DNA of 49,170 nt, taken from the NCBI GenBank assembly GCA_905203555.1, contig CAJKWK010000016.1, positions 1 through 49,170 of the forward strand, written 5' to 3'. Position numbers and translations under genes: made by a program. Positions 1-7,789 of this stretch are shown in pieces (within the stretch, counting starts at the first letter, position 1; each line of letters opens with the position of its first letter). The notes below the pieces were generated by a model that did not search any database, was not told where the DNA came from, and was given only the letters and a program-made list of their open reading frames with translations. The DNA is from an uncultured Lachnospiraceae bacterium. GTDB lineage: Bacteria > Bacillota > Clostridia > Lachnospirales > Lachnospiraceae.

Positions 1-917
1 GAATCGATGCATTCCGTGAGATGATCTGTTCTGAGACAGTAGAAGAAAGAGAAGCTGCACTTGAGAAGATTCTTCCGGAGCAGCAGGGAGACTTCGAGGC
101 TCTTTATGAGGCTCTGGAAGGTAACCCGGTTACAATTCGTTTCCTTGACCCACCGCTTCATGAGTTCGTTCCGACAGAGGAAGACGACATCAAGAAACTG
201 GCTGACGCTCAGGGCAAAACAGTTGAGCAGATTAAGACAATCATCGACAGCCTGCATGAGTTCAACCCAATGATGGGACATCGTGGACTTCGTCTTGCTG
301 TAACATATCCGGAAATTGCTAAGATGCAGACAAAAGCTGTTATCCGCGCAGCAATCAATGTTCAGAAAGCACACGCTGATTGGACAGTAAAACCGGAAAT
401 CATGATTCCATTGTCATGTGATGCAAAAGAATTGAAATATGTAAAAGACATGGTTGTTGAAACAGCTGACGCTGAAATTGCAGCAGCAGGTGTTGAACTG
501 AAATATGAAGTAGGAACAATGATCGAGATTCCAAGAGCTGCTCTTACAGCTGATGAAATCGCAAAACAGGCTGACTTCTTCTGTTTCGGTACAAACGACC
601 TGACACAGATGACATACGGATTCTCTCGTGATGATGCAGGTAAGTTCTTAGATGCTTACTATGATGCTAAGATCTTCGAGAACGATCCATTTGCTAAGCT
701 GGATCAGACAGGTGTTGGTAAGCTGATGGATATGGCAATCACATTAGGAAAACCGGTTAATCCAAACCTGCACGTAGGAATCTGTGGAGAGCATGGTGGA
801 GATCCAAGTTCTGTAGAATTCTGTCACAAACTTGGTCTGGACTATGTATCCTGCTCACCATTCCGCGTACCGATTGCTCGACTCGCTGCTGCGCAGGCTG
901 CTATAGCTCAGAAGTAG
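1..917 (+). CDS. ppdK: Pyruvate, phosphate dikinase, C-terminal part (5' end outside window)
   Basis: The reading frame is open from the first bases of the window, so this is the 3' part of a longer gene (about 304 of the usual ~875 residues). PPDK interconverts pyruvate, ATP and phosphate with PEP, AMP and pyrophosphate in the cytosol; in fermentative Clostridia it commonly serves glycolysis or gluconeogenesis. The visible part is the PEP/pyruvate-binding TIM barrel: NPMMGHRGLR, the metal/PEP-binding stretch FGTNDLTQMTYGFSRDD, and GICGEHGGDP with the catalytic cysteine, ending in the typical SCSPFRVPIARLAAAQ. It is the last gene of its transcript, because a strong hairpin terminator follows about 45 bases after the stop. 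Family assignment is very secure. Confidence 0.96.
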   Translation, partial: IDAFREMICSETVEEREAALEKILPEQQGDFEALYEALEGNPVTIRFLDPPLHEFVPTEEDDIKKLADAQGKTVEQIKTIIDSLHEFNPMMGHRGLRLAVTYPEIAKMQTKAVIRAAINVQKAHADWTVKPEIMIPLSCDAKELKYVKDMVVETADAEIAAAGVELKYEVGTMIEIPRAALTADEIAKQADFFCFGTNDLTQMTYGFSRDDAGKFLDAYYDAKIFENDPFAKLDQTGVGKLMDMAITLGKPVNPNLHVGICGEHGGDPSSVEFCHKLGLDYVSCSPFRVPIARLAAAQAAIAQK

Positions 918-960
918 TACACCAGGCATAGAGATGTAAGATATTAATTAGTTTATAAAG

Positions 961-1004
961 AAACTCCCGTTGCGTTTATTTTATTATGCGATGGGAGTTT
1001 TTTT
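961..1004 (+). terminator. Rho-independent terminator of ppdK
   Basis: An inverted repeat with arms AAACTCCC and GGGAGTTT, extended inward by six more pairs that include G-T wobbles, is followed directly by a run of T. Confidence 0.88.
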
Positions 1005-1079
1005 GTTTGATTAAAGACTATTTTATGGCAGGATGAAGTGGCTTAGGAAATGAAAACGAGCCAGCTCTTAGATATAAAC

Positions 1080-1100
1080 ATATATGCTGTCAGCATATAT
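1080..1100. promoter_or_regulatory. Perfect palindrome, candidate operator of the XRE-type protein
   Basis: ATATATGCTG and its exact reverse complement CAGCATATAT flank a single T. It overlaps the candidate -35 box at 1087-1092 and lies upstream of a gene whose N-terminus resembles an XRE helix-turn-helix. Autoregulation by that protein is an inference. Confidence 0.5.
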
Positions 1101-1116
1101 AAAAATATAGTATAAT
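1087..1116 (+). promoter_or_regulatory. Candidate sigma-A promoter
   Basis: CTGTCA (1087-1092, four of six matches to the -35 consensus) and TATAAT (1111-1116, perfect -10) are separated by 18 bases. The -35 lies inside the palindrome at 1080-1100, which suggests repression by occlusion. Confidence 0.5.
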
Positions 1117-1212
1117 AAGCATATGTGAATAGTATATACTTATTTGTTATATACAGGCAAAAAATAAGAGGGTATACTTGGTTTAAGAAAATACTATGGA
1201 GGAAATTCTGCT

Positions 1213-2437
1213 ATGTATAAGGTGGAAAAAAACGAAAAAATTGGAGCGTATATTGGTAAGCTGATTTCTAGGAGGTTTGGACCGGATCGACAGTTTGCCA
1301 TTGCATACATTAAGTTGAGAGACGGGCTTGAAGATGAACCGGCCTCTGATGAAATCCAGAGAGTAGCAAATAAAGTTTGTCAAATTAAAAAAAGGCGGCA
1401 AGGGAATACAGATTACGGATCTTCCGTTATTTGTTGAACTCTTGGAGGTGTCTATTGACAGCCTCCTAAGCGCAGGAAAGGTATCAAAGCCTGCGTCTAC
1501 AAGAATGACAAACTATTCGGTGGCTTTTTCAAAAGACAAGAAGACCTGGAAAGAGTATGTTGAACGCCCGGATAAACTTATTCTTAATGAAGATGAATAT
1601 GGGAAGAATGTGATCGATTATGCGCTTGAGTTCGGTAATTATGCCTTTTTAAAATATTTGATGGATAACGATTATATCTATTTTATAGATGATGATCGGC
1701 AAAAGTATTGGGGAACATTTGGCGCGGGGACAAAGATAGAAAGAAGGATGCCATATAATTACGATCTTCTTGATGTTAGGATGAAGGAGGACGATAGTCT
1801 TAGGACGAATCTGATTGCGCTGGCTCTTGAAAACCAGGATTATGATGTTCTTGGTGAGATGAAAGCTAGAGAGATTCCCTCTCTATATGATGGCACATAT
1901 TTTTGTTATAAGGCTTTAGATTTTAAGAAGTATTACAATCATCAGATGATGGAGGCTATAGCACAATCATCTGATGATGTTTTAATCTATTTCTCGGAAG
2001 AATTTGAGATAGAGACAAATCGAAAGGTTATCTGCAGATACACGTTTCCGTACCTTGGCAAGCTAATCGAGATAGTATTAAAGAATGAATGCAAGGCAAC
2101 TCCAAAGATGCTTAAGAATGCTTTGAAGCATAATATAGATGTATTAGAGAAACTAAAAAAGATTGCGGACATTTCGGTGAAATCATTTTATAATATTGTG
2201 CAGGACATAGATGACAAGACAATCCAGGAAGGCGTGATGAGCGAGTTTCATTTCTATGATGAGAACGATACAGTAGCCTTTCATTCAGGATTTATTAAAA
2301 CAGAGAACTTCCAAGGGGTGTTTTCAAATGTTATTTGTGTAAATGCATCATCGAAGGATAAGTATGTAATGTCTCTTATAGAAGATGTAAATGTGTCTTA
2401 TGATCAGATTAAGAATTTCAATTATAAGGACGATTAA
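1213..2437 (+). pseudogene. XRE-type HTH / ankyrin-like repeat protein, frameshifted
   Basis: Two frames join naturally at an A7 tract near 1387-1393. The first (from ATG 1213, with a good Shine-Dalgarno) ends out of frame; the second, read back from its apparent start, continues as GKGIQITDLPLFVELLEVSI, which completes a plausible XRE fold (RRFGPDRQFA earlier, then ELLEVSIDSLLSAGK). After this come helical, ankyrin-like units, for example DEYGKNVIDYALEFGNYAFL and SLRTNLIALALENQDYDVL. A one-base difference in the A-tract explains the break: a real mutation, slippage or a sequencing error. The function is unknown; a DNA-binding sensor with protein-binding repeats is a guess. The frame seems to continue, broken again, after 2437. 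Confidence 0.55.
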
Positions 2438-3215
2438 GAATATTTTGAACCATAAGGAATCTATACTTTGTGTTGATGGATTTTCTGCTTGATAAGCTAA
2501 ATATCTGTGCTTGGGATTTTCCTAGAAGAGATAGAAAAAGCGGAAAGAGTGTTGGGAAACAGTGTACTTACAGATAAGGAACGCAAAAACATTATTCTGG
2601 AATCCTTTGAATCAAATCTACATTCAAATCAGTTGTACAAAGTCATGTTTGATTATTTTATGGATGATGTAGATAATATCAGTGAACTGGCGGAATATTT
2701 CGGTTGTGATATCAACGGTGAGAAAGAGAAGAAAGCCTATGCATTCCTGATGGAGAATATAGGAACAACCGATTATAATAAGGTTGGCTTGTATGAATAT
2801 GAGAACCTTCCGTTACTCTGAAATATGAAGAAGAGCTAAAGGCAAAACGTGTTGAGTTTGAAGAGAAATTCCATTCCAAGTTAAGGGATAAGTATTTAGC
2901 TGTAATTGATAAATATTTACTTGATTTTGATAAGCTGTTCTGTACGATTCTCTTATTCATTAAAGGCACAAGGAAAGAAACGGCACAAGCTAAAGAGGTT
3001 AACTTCTTGAAGAAACAGGATACATCTACAAAAGAAAAAAGAATATGAAGAATACTATGGAAAGGAATCGTCATTTTCTGAAATAAGTAAAGGCTTTAGA
3101 AGTTCTGTATGATGGTATAAAGTTTTCGCTAGCACAGAAGAAAGTACAACTACATGACAAGTACATAGAACAATGCTATAATATGGATGTTAAAATGAAA
3201 AGAGGTGGATATAGG
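2438..3215 (+). pseudogene. Decayed coding remnant, multiple frameshifts, probably the 3' part of the preceding gene
   Basis: Coding-like text hops between frames: TIKNILNHKESILCVDGF from 2430, then 2507-2821 (a GTG-started stretch of 104 codons), then a frame from about 2812 to 3048 (LKYEEELKAKRVEFEEKF and onward), then KKKEYEEYYGKESSFSEIS (3032-3088), then ALEVLYDGIKFSLAQKKVQL (from about 3093) which stays open into the Fic gene. Each join costs one base, two of them within or beside A-runs (3035-3040, 3089-3091). The product is lysine/glutamate-rich and helical, with no family I recognise. Reading all pieces as one ancestral gene with 1213-2437 is an inference, and the joins between 2430 and 2520 are the weakest. 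Confidence 0.45.
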
Positions 3216-3884
3216 ATGTCAGAATTTAAAGATAAATTTCATTTAACACCAGAACAGAGCTTGTTTCTGGCAAAGAAGAAATGGGATGAGAATGTATATT
3301 GCGGAATGAAAATGGAAAACAGAGCAGTAACTTTTCCGCAGACGCAGACCATTTTAAATGGCATAAATGTGCCAAATGTACAACTTGATGATATTCAGGC
3401 AATTTTAAATATGCGTGATGCATGGAAGTTTTTGTTAAAAACAGTGAGTGAAGAAGTTACATTTGAGTATTGGTGCAAATTAAATGAATATATTGCAAGA
3501 AATGAAGCCCTGGAATGGGGGAAACTTCGTACTGGAACTGTTGGAATATCAGGAACGGATTATGAACCGCCCGTTCCAGATAAAGAAAGGACCAAAGAAG
3601 AATTAAAAGACATTTTATCTGCCGTAGATGTTTCAGCAACAGATAAAGCCTTAGAAGCTTTTACATGGGGAGCAAGAGGACAGTTTTTTTGGGATGGAAA
3701 CAAACGTACTAGTTTACTGTTGGCAAATAAAATACTGGTTTCTTACGGTGCTGGTATTATGACAATTACAGATAAATATATGGAACAGTTTAATTTACTG
3801 TTATTAAATTATTATAATACTGGTGAAACAGGAGAATTGAAACAATTTTTATACGAAAATGCTATACAGGGCATAAAATTTTAA
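3216..3884 (+). CDS. Fic-fold protein with a non-canonical motif (Gln in place of the catalytic His)
   Basis: Fic proteins usually transfer AMP or another nucleotide/phosphate moiety to target proteins, using HxFx(D/E)GNxR. Here residues 156-165 read QFFWDGNKRT: the anion-binding DGNKR loop is kept, but the usual histidine is Gln156. The 222-residue protein is all-helical with no other domain. The start was set at ATG 3216 because AGAGGTGG sits eight bases upstream; an in-frame ATG at 3183 exists, and the frame is open back to 3087 where it runs into the decayed gene. No separate small antitoxin gene is seen and no (S/T)xxxE(G/N) inhibitory helix is obvious. AMPylation activity is therefore doubtful; another transfer reaction or a non-catalytic role is possible. 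Confidence 0.72.
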   Translation: MSEFKDKFHLTPEQSLFLAKKKWDENVYCGMKMENRAVTFPQTQTILNGINVPNVQLDDIQAILNMRDAWKFLLKTVSEEVTFEYWCKLNEYIARNEALEWGKLRTGTVGISGTDYEPPVPDKERTKEELKDILSAVDVSATDKALEAFTWGARGQFFWDGNKRTSLLLANKILVSYGAGIMTITDKYMEQFNLLLLNYYNTGETGELKQFLYENAIQGIKF

Positions 3885-3938
3885 GAAGGTTTTGAGTTAT
3901 ATATAAAATGTACAATATAAGAACGGAAATTTGAGTGT

Positions 3939-3967
3939 TTGTATTCAGTTACCAGATGTGTTATAAT
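3939..3967 (+). promoter_or_regulatory. Sigma-A promoter of the BFD-like gene
   Basis: TTGTAT (3939-3944) and TATAAT (3962-3967) are 17 bases apart, and the start codon follows about 50 bases downstream. Confidence 0.65.
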
Positions 3968-4015
3968 TATCAAAACTTTTAAGATAACACTTGCTATTTG
4001 AAAGGAGACAAAAGA

Positions 4016-4210
4016 ATGGGAACTGGAATGATTTGTAATTGTAAGCAGGTTTCTTATGCAGATGTGGATAAAGCGCTGCAGCAGATGGATAAATTTGATG
4101 ATGTACTTTCCGCGTTTGAGGAAGTGCAGAAGGTTACACATTGTTCTACCGGATGTGGTGGATGTCATGACAAGATTTTAGAAGCAATCTCTGAAACGAT
4201 GATGAGATAG
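4016..4210 (+). CDS. BFD-like [2Fe-2S]-binding protein
   Basis: This 64-residue protein has the cysteine pattern of the bacterioferritin-associated ferredoxin-like domain: CNC near the N-terminus and CSTGCGGC near residue 45. Such domains ligate one [2Fe-2S] cluster and act as small electron carriers or as parts of larger oxidoreductases. The start ATG 4016 is chosen over the upstream TTG at 3998 because AAAGGAG lies at 4001-4007. It is monocistronic, with its own promoter and a terminator at 4219. No partner oxidoreductase or bacterioferritin is adjacent, so its redox partner cannot be inferred. Confidence 0.85.
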   Translation: MGTGMICNCKQVSYADVDKALQQMDKFDDVLSAFEEVQKVTHCSTGCGGCHDKILEAISETMMR

Positions 4211-4218
4211 AGAATATG

Positions 4219-4255
4219 CGCACTGCTGATGTTAGGCAGTGCGTTTTTTCTTTTT
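4219..4255 (+). terminator. Rho-independent terminator
   Basis: CGCACTGC (4219-4226) pairs with GCAGTGCG (4236-4243) and is followed by six T. Confidence 0.88.
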
Positions 4256-4366
4256 GATAAAAATCTATGCATTTGATAAAATAAAGATAAGTATAGACGA
4301 AAGGTATTTTTTTTGTTATAGAAGGTAAAATATTTGATAAAGTTTTTATATCAAAAATCCTATAAT
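4253..4366 (+). promoter_or_regulatory. Upstream control region of the two-component/sugar operon with repeated TTTGATAAA
   Basis: TTTGATAAA occurs three times (4253-4261, 4272-4280, 4333-4341). The last copy forms an inverted repeat with TATCAAA at 4349-4355. A perfect TATAAT lies at 4361-4366, but I see no good -35 box at 17 bases, which would suit a promoter needing an activator. The AraC-type regulator just downstream is the obvious candidate; this is inferred. Confidence 0.4.
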
Positions 4367-4415
4367 AATAATCGGAGAAATGTACATGGATTTGGATTTG
4401 GGAGAAAGAAGTAAA

Positions 4416-6008
4416 ATGAGATTGTTAAAATTGGTAATTGTCGATGATGAAGCAATTTTACTACAGGGATTATTAAATACATATGACTGGAAGTCAATGG
4501 GATTTGAGGTGGTCGGAACGGCGCAGAGCGGACGGCAGGCAATTGATTTGATTCAGGAAGTACAGCCGCATGTGGTACTGACAGATATCCGTATGAAGCA
4601 GATTACAGGACTGATGGTAATGGAACAGACACATAAAGCGGGATTGAATTGCTTATTTATCGTCTTGAGCGCTTATCGTGATTTTGAATATGCACAGCAG
4701 GCCTGTGATTTGGGTGCGTATGCGTATTTGTTGAAACCGGTGGAGGATGAAAAGTTACAGGAAACGATGCGGGGCGCGTATGAGACTTGCATGGAGCAGT
4801 TGGAACATGAAGAACGATATGAAAGCTGGGAGAAACTTTTGATGAAAGATGCCACCAGTTTTTTACAGATGGTTGTGCAAAAATATGTGCAGAATCGGAT
4901 ACCGGAGGAAAAAGTTCAGGAAGTATTTGATACCATTGGAACTGTGTTAAGTCCAAACGATCGTTTTATAACAGTCTGTGTAGATATTGATTTGACTTAT
5001 AAGATTACAAATTCCCTGGATTACGAAGCCTCTCGGTTTGCGGTGTTGAAAAATTTGGAAGAGATCATCGGGCAGCGGTATGTTTACTGGAGATTTGAAG
5101 GGGAAGACGGAATCTGCATCTTCATTATTAAAACAGTGGAAAATGCGACTGTACGGGAGCTGAAAACTATCTTGGAAAAGGCGAAGAAAGAGGAAAAAAG
5201 CCCGGTTGTTGCATCTATTTCAAAACCTTATAAGAGTATCTGTGGAATCAAAAAAAGCTGTGAAGAGGCGCAAAAGTTATTCAGCCTGGCAAGTGCATCG
5301 GGGGCGAGTGCTTTTACCGTTCCGGATGAAATTGAGGAAAAGACAGAAGGAACCCTGTCAGCAGATGTAGAACTTTTGATCGTAAATGCGGTGCGTAAAA
5401 ATAATTTACAGGAGTTAAAAGAAGCATTTATCCGGTTTATCTATGAGCTTCCGGGGGAGGAAGAACAGCAGTGTCAGTATATGCACCGGGTGATGCTGCG
5501 TGTTGAACTCATGTTGAATGACAGTTATGGAATTGAAGAAAATCTGAAGGAACAGTTTCAAAATTATTATTCGAATATTCCGAATCTGAATGCAGCTAAA
5601 ACAGTGGATGTCTGTTATAAGATTCTGTGCGGAGCCATTATGAGTCGTACAGAAAATGTACAGAACGAAGAAATGAAATATTTTAAAGAATATATGTCCG
5701 TTGCGGTAGCATATATCGAGGAACATCTTGATGACGAAGAATTGTCAATTGTATCTGTAGCATCTCATGTATATTTAAATCCGGTATATTTTGGGAGAGT
5801 ATTTAAAAATACATTTCAGATGACATTTAAGAAATACCTGTTAAAACAGCGGATGGAGAAGGCAAAATATTTATTGGAAAAAGGTGAGGAAAGTATTGGG
5901 GAAATCTGCAATCAGGTGGGAATCAACAACCCGTCCTATTTTTCTCATTTGTTTAAGCAATATACGGGAAAACTTCCAAGTGAATATAAAAAGGAATTTG
6001 AGGTATGA
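4416..6008 (+). CDS. AraC-family response regulator (YesN type)
   Basis: Cytosolic transcription factor of a two-component system. Residues 1-120 form a receiver domain with the acidic pair in VIVDDE, phospho-acceptor Asp57 in VLTDIRM and the conserved Lys in LLKPV. A long middle region of no recognised family follows. The last ~100 residues carry two AraC-type helix-turn-helix motifs (LSIVSVASHVYLNPVYFGRV and SIGEICNQVGINNPSYFSHL). ATG 4416 gives the usual receiver start; in-frame ATGs at 4380 and 4386 are possible. It overlaps the kinase gene by four bases (ATGA). By context it probably activates the sugar transporter genes downstream. Confidence 0.9.
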   Translation: MRLLKLVIVDDEAILLQGLLNTYDWKSMGFEVVGTAQSGRQAIDLIQEVQPHVVLTDIRMKQITGLMVMEQTHKAGLNCLFIVLSAYRDFEYAQQACDLGAYAYLLKPVEDEKLQETMRGAYETCMEQLEHEERYESWEKLLMKDATSFLQMVVQKYVQNRIPEEKVQEVFDTIGTVLSPNDRFITVCVDIDLTYKITNSLDYEASRFAVLKNLEEIIGQRYVYWRFEGEDGICIFIIKTVENATVRELKTILEKAKKEEKSPVVASISKPYKSICGIKKSCEEAQKLFSLASASGASAFTVPDEIEEKTEGTLSADVELLIVNAVRKNNLQELKEAFIRFIYELPGEEEQQCQYMHRVMLRVELMLNDSYGIEENLKEQFQNYYSNIPNLNAAKTVDVCYKILCGAIMSRTENVQNEEMKYFKEYMSVAVAYIEEHLDDEELSIVSVASHVYLNPVYFGRVFKNTFQMTFKKYLLKQRMEKAKYLLEKGEESIGEICNQVGINNPSYFSHLFKQYTGKLPSEYKKEFEV

Positions 6009-7789
6009 AAAGAAAATATGCGATATCCGGTATTAGAAGTAAATATCTGAAATATACATTGGCTCTGCTTGTACTTGCACTAGCATTATCGTGTATTGGG
6101 ATTTGGATCTATGTTCGTACAAGTGTGACGAAAAATATCAGTGGAAAATATGAATTTATGACAGAACGAATGGGAATCGCTCTGGACAATCTATATTTGA
6201 AAAGTGACGAAATCACAGCGGAGTGTATTTTGTATGAAGATGTACAGAAGAGTCTGCAGTCAAGCGGTTTAGAAGATATGAAAGTCATAGCTCTGGGAAA
6301 ATACTTTGCCTATATTGATCTGGATCAGATTGAAGATTACTGCTATGTAGACAATAAAGGAAATGTATATGGCCGTTCATATTCAAAGGTCACTTATGAA
6401 GATGTAACGAACAGTGGATTTGAAAAGTTTTTAGGAAATGATTACAGTAAAACCAAATGGTTTTGGACAAAAGATACATTGTTTGGAACAGAGCAGGAGT
6501 CCTTATTTATCGGAAGATATGTAAGAAGTGTGGAATATGCACATGGACCGGGGATGCTGTTCTTTAAGATGCGTCCTGATTTTCTGGGAGAAATTCTGAA
6601 AATGGATTCGAAACTGACAGAGACTGCAACCATTGGAATTATTGATTCCGATGGAGCGTTGTGTTTTTCGAATAAGAAGGAGGAATTACTGGAAAGTACA
6701 AAAAAGGAATCATTGCTGCAGCAGCTGGGAGCGCTGCAGGGAGATGGGATGCTGATGGCAGGTGTGTGGAAATATGGCGGCATTTTATCTGCATATCGGC
6801 AGGAAGAAAGCGGACTGACAGTGTTCTCTTTTGTACCCGGACGTGTGCTGAATGCAGACATGGCACAGATGATTTTAGTGCTTGCCGGAATATATTTTGT
6901 TGTGGCGGTCGTGGCAGTTGTTCTGAGTTTGTATTTTTCAGAGCGTTTTACGAAACCGATTACGACGATCAATAATGCAATGATGGGTTTTGATGGAAAT
7001 GATTTTCAGAGAATCGCAGAATTGCATACCCATACAGAATTAGATCAGATTGGTCATTCTTATAATGAAATGCTGAGAAATATTGAATCGCTTTTGGAGG
7101 AGATTAAAACACAGGAAAAGGAATTGCGGACAAGTGAATTAAATATGCTGATCAGTCAGATTAATCCTCATTTTCTGTATAATACGCTGGATACAATCTA
7201 TATGTTGGCACGAATCAATAAAGAAGAGACAACGATGAAGATGATACAGGCTTTATCAAAGTACCTTCGGCTTTCTCTGAGCAAAGGGTGTGAAATCGTG
7301 ACGGTAGAAGATGAGCTGGAAAATGTAAAAAGCTATATGGAGATTCAGCAGATCCGGAATGCAAATTTATTTTCTTATAAGATTGACTGCAAGGTGAATG
7401 CGGCAGAGACATGGGTCTTGAAATTGATTTTACAGCCGCTTGTAGAAAATGCGATCAAATATGGTTTTTGTGATATTTTCGAAGGGGGAGAGATTCACAT
7501 TGGCGTAGAGAACAGAGAAGAGATGCTTTGTCTGAGCGTTTATAATAGCGGAACACCGATGGATGCAGCAATGTGCGAGAAGATCAATGCGTTAAATCAA
7601 CTTCCTTTAGCTGCATTTCGAGAATCCTTTCCAGATAGGGAACGTGGCTATGGTGTTGTAAATATCATGACTCGTCTGCGGTTGAAATATGGAGAAGAGG
7701 TACGATATTATTACGAAATCAATGAAAATGGAACTACGAGCAGGATTCAGATACCGGGAGGGGGCAGAAAAGAGAATGGGAACGTATAG
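6005..7789 (+). CDS. Sensor histidine kinase, YesM type (HisKA_7TM-less, PF06580-like)
   Basis: Membrane sensor kinase of 594 residues. One N-terminal membrane segment (about 16-38), a large extracytoplasmic region of Cache character, a second membrane segment (about 287-310), a HAMP linker, then the LytS/YesM-like kinase core with His389 in NPHFLYNTLD and an ATP-binding domain with LQPLVENAIKYGF and RGYGVVNI. It is translationally coupled at both ends: ATGA overlap with the regulator, and a 14-base overlap with the binding-protein gene that follows. That arrangement suggests the binding protein may take part in sensing, as known for other kinase/binding-protein pairs; here it is an inference. 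Confidence 0.92.
   Translation: MKRKYAISGIRSKYLKYTLALLVLALALSCIGIWIYVRTSVTKNISGKYEFMTERMGIALDNLYLKSDEITAECILYEDVQKSLQSSGLEDMKVIALGKYFAYIDLDQIEDYCYVDNKGNVYGRSYSKVTYEDVTNSGFEKFLGNDYSKTKWFWTKDTLFGTEQESLFIGRYVRSVEYAHGPGMLFFKMRPDFLGEILKMDSKLTETATIGIIDSDGALCFSNKKEELLESTKKESLLQQLGALQGDGMLMAGVWKYGGILSAYRQEESGLTVFSFVPGRVLNADMAQMILVLAGIYFVVAVVAVVLSLYFSERFTKPITTINNAMMGFDGNDFQRIAELHTHTELDQIGHSYNEMLRNIESLLEEIKTQEKELRTSELNMLISQINPHFLYNTLDTIYMLARINKEETTMKMIQALSKYLRLSLSKGCEIVTVEDELENVKSYMEIQQIRNANLFSYKIDCKVNAAETWVLKLILQPLVENAIKYGFCDIFEGGEIHIGVENREEMLCLSVYNSGTPMDAAMCEKINALNQLPLAAFRESFPDRERGYGVVNIMTRLRLKYGEEVRYYYEINENGTTSRIQIPGGGRKENGNV

Larger units (their letters stand above)
1005..1212. other. Intergenic region, AT-rich, regulatory
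   Basis: No coding sequence is seen here. The stretch holds a promoter-like pair, a perfect palindrome at 1080-1100 and a second perfect 10-base palindrome (AGTATATACT, 1131-1140). The Shine-Dalgarno TGGAGGA at about 1198-1204 serves the downstream ATG at 1213. Confidence 0.6.
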
